From an uncultured Trichormus sp. (lineage in GTDB: Bacteria > Cyanobacteriota > Cyanobacteriia > Cyanobacteriales > Nostocaceae), in NCBI GenBank assembly GCA_936914905.1, contig CAKZGI010000347.1:1-34099 (forward strand): a stretch of 34,099 bases of DNA, given 5' to 3'. This document shows, one piece after another, positions 28,265 through 34,099 of the stretch. How positions within the stretch are numbered: the first letter of the stretch is position 1; every line of letters starts with the position of its first letter. The notes under the pieces are model-generated. The model saw only the letters and a list, made by a program, of their open reading frames with translations, was not told the origin of the DNA and ran no database searches. The translations under genes and the position numbers were made by a program.

Positions 28265-30247
28265 ATGTCATTTATGTCATTTGATATTGTCGGTGCTGCC
28301 GTCGATTTTGTTACTCTGACCACTAATCGAATTATTTCAGCATTTACCAGCCAAACACTTATTAAAGAAAATCAGATTAATCTACCAGCCACAGTTCAAA
28401 AACTCAGACAAGATCAGCGCGTAATTGAAGCAGAGATGGATTACTATCAGCGCAGAGAAGCCAGAAAAAAAGAATTTATGCAAATTCAGGAGACCCTCGT
28501 TAATACAGATACAGAGGTAATATTATTACCTGATAGACAAGAGAAATTACTTAAAATAAAGCGGGAAGAAATCGAAGATAGGAGCAAATTAAGTGCATTG
28601 TATTTAGATTTAAGTCGAGAGACAACTGCTAAAGAAATTGAATTTAGACAAAAAGAACTTCACAGAATTTTCTATCAGCAACAATGGCCTGGTATTTTGA
28701 GTCGTGATGAAGCACAGAGAATTTTCATAGATGAACACAAGAAACCACGCTTATTGATGTTAGTACCACCTCCAGATATTAGCGAAGACTTTCCGATTTC
28801 ATTCCGTGATAGCCTCAGAAAAGAAATTCGCAACCAATTAAAACTTTTTTTAGAAAAATATTATCCTCTTAATGGTGATTACTGCCCAGTTGAATTTTAT
28901 GGTAAATATTTTGAGCGTTCAATTTTTGATGCCGAAGTTAAGCAATTAGAGACAATCTTATCCGCTATACCAACCGCAATTATTTACACTGATATTACAG
29001 ACCACGAAGTTTATTTCAATGTCAAATTTTGGGGTTTGCAAGAACCAGTATCTTTATCTTTTGAGCCTTGGAATTGGGAAGAGGTAAAAGGAAAACTTGA
29101 AGAAGTTGGCAGCGATCAGACTAAGAGTTTGCGAGCAATTAGACAAACTATTGTCATTCTGCACAAGCTGTTAGCAGCATTTTTAGCAGATTGGTATTAC
29201 CTAAACATCAACCCAAATTATGAACCTCAGCTATTTAAATTAAGTGCAGATTTTCCTTCAGTCTGGACTGAAGAAATGTTGCAAAAACTCAGGATCATCC
29301 TACAAAGATATAGAGCGGCTTATAACTATGAGTTAAAAACATTAGCAAATCTTGAAAGGAAAAAACCAAAAGTTTGGTATTGTGTCGATACTCTGTATGG
29401 TCATTCAAATTATGTTTTGTCAATTGCTGTCAATCCTGACGGAGAAACATTTGTTAGTGGCAGTGCAGATAAAAACATTAAAATTTGGGATATCCAAACA
29501 GGTGAACTTCTTCACACCTTAACTGGGCATTCCAACTATGTTTGCTCAGTCGCTTTTTCTGCTGATGGACAAAAAATTGCTAGTAGTAGCTATGACAAAA
29601 CATTTAAGTTATGGAGTTGCTTAAAAAGCAAAACTTTCATTGAACATTCAGATTGTGTAACTTCAGTTGCCTTTAATTATGATGGTAATACCTTGGCTAC
29701 AGCCAGCTTAGATAAAACCATTAAAATATGGGATTTAAACACTGAAAACTTAATATATACTTTAACTGACCATGCAAACTATATTAACTGTGTAATTTTT
29801 ACATTGGATGGACAGAAATTAATTAGCTGTGACTCTGATAAAACTATCAAAATATGGAGTGTTAAACAAGGTCTAGAAATTGTTAGCATTACTGGACATA
29901 CAGATGCAATCAATACTATAGCTATTAGCCCTGATGGCAAAATTTTTGCAACTGGTAGTCATGACAAGACAATTAAACTTTGGTATTTGGCAACAGCAGA
30001 ACTCCTACACTCATTTAATGGACATATAAATTCTGTCACCAGCATTGCTTTTAGTCCTGATGGCAAAACTTTAGTAAGTGGCAGTGGTGACAACACAATT
30101 AAGCTTTGGAATCTGGAGTCGAAAGAATTGATAAATACTTTTTCAGAACATTCCTCAAGCATTAATAGTGTGGCTTTCAGTGTTGACGGGAATAAGATCA
30201 TCAGTGGGAGTGCTGATAATACAATCAAGATTTGGCAATTTGATTAA
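28265..30247 (+). CDS. Coiled-coil / unknown domain / seven-bladed WD40 protein
   Basis: A 660-aa soluble protein. Residues about 35-145 are charged and helical, probably coiled coil (QKLRQDQRVIEAEMDYYQRR). Residues 150-370 form a domain I cannot name, with blocks LLMLVPPPDISEDFPISFRD, CPVEFYGKYFERSIFDAEVK, IPTAIIYTDITDHEVYFNVK and LHKLLAAFLADWYYLNINPN. From 379 to 660 there are exactly seven WD40 repeats, each with a His-start (HSNYV, HSDCV, HANYI, HTDAI, HINSV, HSSSI) and a D-x-TIK-[IL]W end: one complete beta-propeller. No enzyme motif or membrane segment is seen. The start contains a 9-bp duplication (ATGTCATTT twice), so 28265 and 28274 are equivalent. WD40 propellers bind proteins; the partner is unknown. 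Intact; the next feature is a convergent tRNA gene. Confidence 0.88.
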   Translation: MSFMSFDIVGAAVDFVTLTTNRIISAFTSQTLIKENQINLPATVQKLRQDQRVIEAEMDYYQRREARKKEFMQIQETLVNTDTEVILLPDRQEKLLKIKREEIEDRSKLSALYLDLSRETTAKEIEFRQKELHRIFYQQQWPGILSRDEAQRIFIDEHKKPRLLMLVPPPDISEDFPISFRDSLRKEIRNQLKLFLEKYYPLNGDYCPVEFYGKYFERSIFDAEVKQLETILSAIPTAIIYTDITDHEVYFNVKFWGLQEPVSLSFEPWNWEEVKGKLEEVGSDQTKSLRAIRQTIVILHKLLAAFLADWYYLNINPNYEPQLFKLSADFPSVWTEEMLQKLRIILQRYRAAYNYELKTLANLERKKPKVWYCVDTLYGHSNYVLSIAVNPDGETFVSGSADKNIKIWDIQTGELLHTLTGHSNYVCSVAFSADGQKIASSSYDKTFKLWSCLKSKTFIEHSDCVTSVAFNYDGNTLATASLDKTIKIWDLNTENLIYTLTDHANYINCVIFTLDGQKLISCDSDKTIKIWSVKQGLEIVSITGHTDAINTIAISPDGKIFATGSHDKTIKLWYLATAELLHSFNGHINSVTSIAFSPDGKTLVSGSGDNTIKLWNLESKELINTFSEHSSSINSVAFSVDGNKIISGSADNTIKIWQFD

Positions 30248-30335
30248 TAAAAAAAGAACATAAGACCCGCAAGGTGATATGTCAATTATTACATACACTT
30301 TGGAAAGTGGGGAAAATGTAGGAATAAATCTTAAA

Positions 30336-30407
30336 AGCGGGCGATGGGACTCGAACCCACGACATTCTGCATGGGAAGCAGACACTCTACCACTGAATTA
30401 CACCCGC
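30336..30407 (-). tRNA. tRNA-Gly (anticodon CCC)
   Basis: A full cloverleaf on the minus strand. The acceptor is GCGGGTG paired with CGCCCGC (one T-G pair), the D-arm is ATTCAGTGGTAGAGT, the anticodon stem TCTGC/GCAGA encloses loop TTCCCAT with CCC, and the T-arm is GTGGG-TTCGAGT-CCCAT. It is 72 nt with discriminator T and no encoded CCA. It reads GGG codons. No sign of decay. Confidence 0.95.
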
Positions 30408-30419
30408 AAATAGCAATGA

Positions 30420-30815
30420 TGGAAACTTAGTCTAAATGTAATTATATCATAATTCAGGAAAAATTGAAGAACCGTATTTTTTCTGTGTTGGGCTTCTGAA
30501 TAGAAAGCATAATGAACTGCATCAACTTAACTCATCAACTAAGACAAATTGAGAAGGATCATGTACACTTAATCCAATGGCAGTTAAAAGCACTAAAGTC
30601 TTTGGCTATACTAACTTCCTAATTTAGGATACGCCCTTCATTTGCCCGAAAAGCTTTGCTTTACCTTTTCGATCATGCGATCTCGCCCCTTCTGTAAGTA
30701 AAACACCGGGATTACTGGCCGCAGAACCTTGAACAATATCAAAAAAGCGGAATGTAAACTGACTGTAATTAGAATCGGTAAATGCGATTATACAAAATAT
30801 ATACCTTAAGCCTCC
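30420..30815. other. Unassigned stretch before the HD gene
   Basis: No intact gene. On the minus strand two open pieces look protein-like but are unrecognised: PKTLVLLTAIGLSVHDPSQF (about 30600-30530) and, inside an 79-codon frame, FFDIVQGSAASNPGVLLTEG (about 30750-30690). They may be remnants of one or two lost genes. Confidence 0.3.
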
Positions 30816-30818
30816 AGT

Positions 30819-31694
30819 ATGTTCAACACCACTGAAATTATCATTAATGCTTTTGTAAATCAACTCCGATCAGGATACCAACGTACCTACGGTGGATTAA
30901 AAACTGATTATCAAGACATTATTGCTTGGGCTGGTAACATGGCATTGGAAAACATTGCTAACAGTGATGCTTTATATCACAATGTTGAACACTCGGTTCT
31001 TGTTACCCTCGTAGGACAAGAAATCTTACGTGGTAAACACATCCGCGAAGGAGGAGTTTCCAGCGAAGATTGGTTGCACGTCATCATTTCCCTATTGTGT
31101 CACGATATTGGCTATGTAAAAGGAGTTTGCCGAGAAGACCAAGAATCAGAAGGCCTATATGCTACAGGGCAAAATGGGAACATGGTTTCTCTTCCTACTG
31201 GTGCTTCTGATGCTAGTCTAACACCCTATCATGTAGATCGGGCAAAACTATTTATTGATGAGAGATTTGGTGGACATCCTTTAATAGATTCTGATGCAAT
31301 TAAAGATAATATTGAATTAACTCGCTTTCCAGTTCCTAGCGCAGATGATCATCAAGATACCAGTCACTTTGCCGGATTAGTACGTGCTGCTGATCTAATT
31401 GGACAATTAAGTGATCCCCGTTACTTGAAAAAAATTACAAATTTATTTTACGAATTTGAAGAAACAGGAATCAACAAAGCCTTAGGCTATAAAAATCCTG
31501 GAGACCTACGCAAAAATTACTCCAAATTTTACTGGAATGGTGTCTATCCTTATATCAAAGAAGGATTACGTTATCTAGGTCTAACACAACAAGGAAAACA
31601 AGTTTTAGCTAACCTTTATTCCAATGTATTTGTTGTTGAACATGAGAAAGAAAATGAAGAACTGCGGTATTTAGCAGAACAGTTAAATGGTTAG
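30819..31694 (+). CDS. HD-domain metal-dependent phosphohydrolase
   Basis: A 291-aa cytosolic protein. The HD metal site is complete: H54 and H58 in LYHNVEHS, the H95-D96 pair in LLCHDIGYVKG, and the final Asp D192 in VRAADLIGQLSD. Residues 105-185 form an insert (EGLYATGQNGNMVSLPTG, DASLTPYHVDRAKLFIDERF), as in a widespread but uncharacterised cyanobacterial subfamily. HD proteins hydrolyse phosphate esters, often of nucleotides; the substrate is unknown. There is no regulatory domain such as PAS or RelA/SpoT synthetase. The start ATG 30819 is the only good one. Intact. Confidence 0.88.
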   Translation: MFNTTEIIINAFVNQLRSGYQRTYGGLKTDYQDIIAWAGNMALENIANSDALYHNVEHSVLVTLVGQEILRGKHIREGGVSSEDWLHVIISLLCHDIGYVKGVCREDQESEGLYATGQNGNMVSLPTGASDASLTPYHVDRAKLFIDERFGGHPLIDSDAIKDNIELTRFPVPSADDHQDTSHFAGLVRAADLIGQLSDPRYLKKITNLFYEFEETGINKALGYKNPGDLRKNYSKFYWNGVYPYIKEGLRYLGLTQQGKQVLANLYSNVFVVEHEKENEELRYLAEQLNG

Positions 31695-31715
31695 GTAATT
31701 AACGTTGTTCAAATT

Positions 31716-31815
31716 TCGGATTTTTGGATCGAAAATTCAAAATTTTAAAAAGCTGTAATAACCCGAATTTATTCACTCGAAAAATCTAAAATCCAAAACT
31801 TAAAATCTAAAATTG
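31716..31815. repeat. Low-complexity spacer of CAAAAT/TAAAAT phrases
   Basis: Repeats of AAAATCTAAAATCCAAAA and GAAAATTCAAAATTTT, similar in wording to the ends of the 64-bp and 43-bp interspersed repeats elsewhere in the window. Only composition supports a relation. Confidence 0.4.
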
Positions 31816-31836
31816 TTAGACTTGTAAATAAAAATT

Positions 31837-32952
31837 ATGAATTGGTGGCAGAGACTCAAGAAAAATCCTTTAGCGCAATTTGGGGCAACTCTACTATTAG
31901 TGTTCTATTTAGCAGTAATTGGGGCTGATTTTATCGCTCCCTATAATCCTTATGATTCACAGCAAAATGCTTCACTGTTGCCACCAACCCGTATTCATTG
32001 GGTTTCCCCAGAAGGTAAATCTATTACTCCCCATATTTATCCAACAACTCAAGGAGACACAAGTCTAGAAACAGGGGAAAGGAAATTAATTATAGACCTT
32101 AAAAAACCAACACCGTTACGTTTCTTTATTTCCGGGACTGAATATAAATTATTTCAATTAAGTTTACCCCTACCTCCTAAATGGGATGAAGTCACCATTA
32201 TTCCTGGTATACCCCTAAATTGGCATTTATTCGGTTCAACTGGCGAAGCAAAATGGAATATTTTGGGTACTGATGAACAAGGAAGAGATCAATTTAGTCG
32301 TCTGCTTTATGGTGGTCGGATTAGTTTATTTATTGGTATTTTTGGCATCATCATCACCTATCCATTGGGCTTGCTGATAGGTGGTATCTCTGGTTATTTT
32401 GGCGGTATAATCGATAGTGTAATCATGCGTTTAGCAGAAGTGTTGATGACCTTTCCCAGTATTTATATGCTAGCAGCATTGTCAGGAGTATTAAGTCCAC
32501 AATTAACCAGTACACAAAGATTTTTATTAATTGTTGTGATTACATCTGTAATTAGTTGGGCAGGTTTAGCCAGAGTGATTCGTGGTCAAGTTCTATCAAT
32601 TAAAGAACGAGAATTTGTACAAGCATCACTAGCCATGGGTGGTAAGCCGATTTATATTATTCGCCGTCATGTTCTGCCCCAAACGGCTAGTTATGTAATT
32701 ATTTCTGCTACTCTAACAATTCCTAGTTTTATTAGTGCAGAAGCAGTTTTGAGTCTAATTGGTTTAGGGATTCAACAACCAGATCCCTCTTGGGGAAATA
32801 TGCTTTCTTTAGCTAGTAATGCTTCAATTTTAGTATTACAACCTTGGCTGATTTTGCCACCTGCAATATTAATTATTCTCACCGTTTTAGCTTTCAATTT
32901 ACTGGGTGATGGGTTGCGCGATGCCCTGGACCCCCAAAGTTTGCAGAGGTAA
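31837..32952 (+). CDS. ABC transporter permease, DppC/OppC type, with long periplasmic insert
   Basis: A 371-aa inner-membrane permease. Membrane segment 1 is at about 17-36 (FGATLLLVFYLAVIGADFIA). A polar insert of some 110 residues (about 40-148) follows, then the family landmark LGTDEQGRDQFSRLLYGGRI, the BPD_transp_1 domain with five hydrophobic segments, and the EAA loop (REFVQASLAMGGKPIYIIRR). DppC/OppC proteins are usually about 300 aa, the extra length being in the insert. Neither ATPase nor binding protein is nearby, so the substrate is unknown. It differs strongly from the shorter permease at 3015-3902. The adjacent minus-strand frame is a shadow. Intact. Confidence 0.88.
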   Translation: MNWWQRLKKNPLAQFGATLLLVFYLAVIGADFIAPYNPYDSQQNASLLPPTRIHWVSPEGKSITPHIYPTTQGDTSLETGERKLIIDLKKPTPLRFFISGTEYKLFQLSLPLPPKWDEVTIIPGIPLNWHLFGSTGEAKWNILGTDEQGRDQFSRLLYGGRISLFIGIFGIIITYPLGLLIGGISGYFGGIIDSVIMRLAEVLMTFPSIYMLAALSGVLSPQLTSTQRFLLIVVITSVISWAGLARVIRGQVLSIKEREFVQASLAMGGKPIYIIRRHVLPQTASYVIISATLTIPSFISAEAVLSLIGLGIQQPDPSWGNMLSLASNASILVLQPWLILPPAILIILTVLAFNLLGDGLRDALDPQSLQR

Positions 32953-32991
32953 GTGGGGAAGATGCGATCACTAACCCTATCTTCTATCTTC

Positions 32992-33205
32992 TTAGATGGA
33001 AATTTCATAACAATCAAGGGGAATATGATAGACAGTGATTGTATTTCCTATTGAGCGATCATATTCACTCACTAACTCATTTTGTAAAGAAGCAATAACT
33101 TGACCTTGGGTCAATTTTTATCTTATATAAAGGCTATTATCAGAGTCAGTAGATTTTCTATTTAGTTCTCTAAGAGTGTTCCAACTAAAAAACTTATCCA
33201 AAATG
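32992..33205 (-). pseudogene. Unrecognised coding remnant
   Basis: One frame, with a single TAA near 33119, reads LDKFFSWNTLRELNRKSTDS and then LTQGQVIASLQNELVSEYDR to TITVYHIPLDCYEISI at a TAA (32992-32994). Composition and length of open frame look like real protein, and the end of a gene is implied. I cannot name the family. It abuts the ISAzo13-type remnant directly, so its upstream part was probably lost to that element. Confidence 0.4.
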
Positions 33206-33637
33206 TCAGTCGCCTCGACAAAAGATTTCAACAAACCATTTTTTCAAAGTTGGTAAGCAGTGAATCTGCTCTTCGATGTCCGCCATTGCTTGTTGTGTCA
33301 GTTTAACTCCTGTATGATAAATTGTCTCAACCAAAGTAACCATAGGATTTTCGCCCTTGAAAGTTAGGGTAGAAGCGAATCGTAGTATAGTTTCGGCACG
33401 GGTTTTTACACCTCTATCGAACTCTCCGATTTTAATTCCCACCTTAGCATCTATAGAAATTGTCAATGTTGTTGATTCATCATCCGCTTGTTGATTGATG
33501 CGATTAACTCCTTTAAAGATGGCTTCTGTTTCTGGTATCTGTTTGATTGGTTTTGTTTTAGCCACCCTTTTTAAGCCATAAAGTTTAGCTTGTTTGGAAT
33601 TGACTATTCTCTGAGCTGTAGAAACGGCAGCATACAT
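33206..33637 (-). pseudogene. ISAzo13-family transposase with internal deletion
   Basis: The 143-codon frame contains KRVAKTKPIKQIPETEAIFK and then TLTISIDAKVGIKIGEFDRG, where the first catalytic Asp of the DDE core lies in SIDAK. After EFDRGVKTRAET it passes directly to FASTLTFKGENPMVTLVETI and WFVEI, which belong near the C-terminus of such transposases. About 200 residues with the second Asp and the Glu are missing, so an internal deletion is likely. The N-terminal helix-turn-helix region is missing as well. The family is named from Nostoc azollae. Not functional. Confidence 0.62.
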
Positions 33638-33874
33638 ACTAGGCTGGCTGAGGTTGATCCATCAAAGTTAGTCGGTAGGCTGTGAGCTTTCATAACACAC
33701 AGGTTAAATCTCACTTCAGCCCAAGCTAACGGTGCAATGCCAGTGCTTGCTGTTAAATCGGCGTCACATAACTGGATGATGGAGGTGTATGATGTATCTT
33801 TAGCTGATGACCAAACCTCTGCTAGTTGTTGTGCTAAGTTATTGTATGATGGTTGCTGCTGTACGAGTCCTCAG
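33608..33874 (-). pseudogene. Unrecognised coding remnant overlapping the transposase start
   Basis: An open frame without a start codon runs LVQQQPSYNNLAQQLAEVWS, TSYTSIIQLCDADLTASTGI and APLAWAEVRFNLCVMKAHSL, then SLVCMLP, and stops at about 33608. It looks like real coding sequence of unknown family, fused out of frame to the transposase remnant. The remaining 225 bp to the window end (33875-34099) show no gene I can support. Confidence 0.4.
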
Positions 33875-34099
33875 ATCCTGTCATATCTAGGAAATGACTC
33901 TTTTTGAAGGAATACCCGAACGCTAACATGGAAGTTTCTCTCTCATATTATCATGTTGGTTTGGACCTTTCTACACAGCAAATATACTAGACCTGTCAGG
34001 AAAATTAACTTGGTGTCAAACAAATGGTAGAAGGGAATTTTGAGCGTCTACCAAAAGGAAAAATCCACTTAATTATATTCAAGAATATCCACATCGTAG

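Noticed and set aside
28265-30247. WD40 protein as a defence-system effector
   Set aside because: No NTPase, nuclease, protease or TIR motif and no defence neighbours are visible; kept only as an open question.
30155-30385. A 76-codon minus-strand frame over the tRNA gene
   Set aside because: It overlaps both the WD40 gene end and the tRNA-Gly; the residues are the translated tRNA.
32772-33017. An 81-codon minus-strand frame at the end of the second permease
   Set aside because: Most of it is antisense to the permease C-terminus; only the part left of 33017 overlaps the unrelated remnant.

Overview
The window looks like the chromosome of a filamentous, nitrogen-fixing-type cyanobacterium (Nostocales). 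It carries chlP (chlorophyll phytyl-chain reductase), an NTR-thioredoxin fusion (NTRC), an AgrE/ArgZ-type arginine dihydrolase, at least eleven HIP1 octamers (GCGATCGC) and blocks of heptamer repeats (STRR) of the kind known from heterocystous cyanobacteria. About half of the recognisable genes are broken by nonsense codons, small frameshifts or truncation, and the only transposase traces are themselves remnants (ISAs1-like and ISAzo13-like). This mixture of intact housekeeping genes and decaying accessory genes suggests a genome under reductive erosion, such as the Azolla symbiont 'Nostoc azollae' or a close relative. The species assignment is inference.

Layout. 1-1240: truncated methyltransferase and a wrecked type IV pilin gene (both minus), then short tandem duplications. 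1264-4136: intact NTRC, an oligopeptide-type ABC permease and a possible 53-aa membrane protein, separated by STRR blocks. 4268-6762: a large TPR plus GT61 glycosyltransferase gene, heavily decayed. 6831-12046: intact ROK sugar kinase, a protein made of two copies of an unknown 70-aa module, pyrG, and a secreted Amidase_3 cell-wall hydrolase. 12140-15109: ISAs1 remnant, dead PD-(D/E)XK-like nuclease, intact DUF2085 membrane protein, dead Rpn/DUF4351 protein. 15581-17692: intact agrE with its own terminator.

17977-21580 is a graveyard: an antitoxin/PIN-toxin pair, a fragment of a repeat protein, an RNA-binding (RRM) gene with a single stop, an NADP-dependent oxidoreductase and an RNase D-like exonuclease. 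21782-28044: intact TPR lipoprotein, a two-subunit symporter whose large subunit is dead while the small DUF4212 subunit is intact, chlP, a frameshifted YidD-like gene with a Cys-rich tail, and the sulfate importer ATPase cysA. 28265-32952: a coiled-coil/unknown-domain/seven-WD40 protein, tRNA-Gly(CCC), an HD-domain hydrolase and a second oligopeptide-type permease. 32992-34099: remnants, including an internally deleted ISAzo13-type transposase.

The intact genes do not form one pathway. They are single-gene units (redox, CTP synthesis, cell wall, arginine catabolism, chlorophyll, sulfate uptake) typical of the dispersed gene order of these cyanobacteria. I found no CRISPR array, prophage, defence island or secondary-metabolite cluster. 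The least explained intact genes are the duplicated-module protein at 7765-8193 and the N-terminal half of the WD40 protein at 28265-30247.
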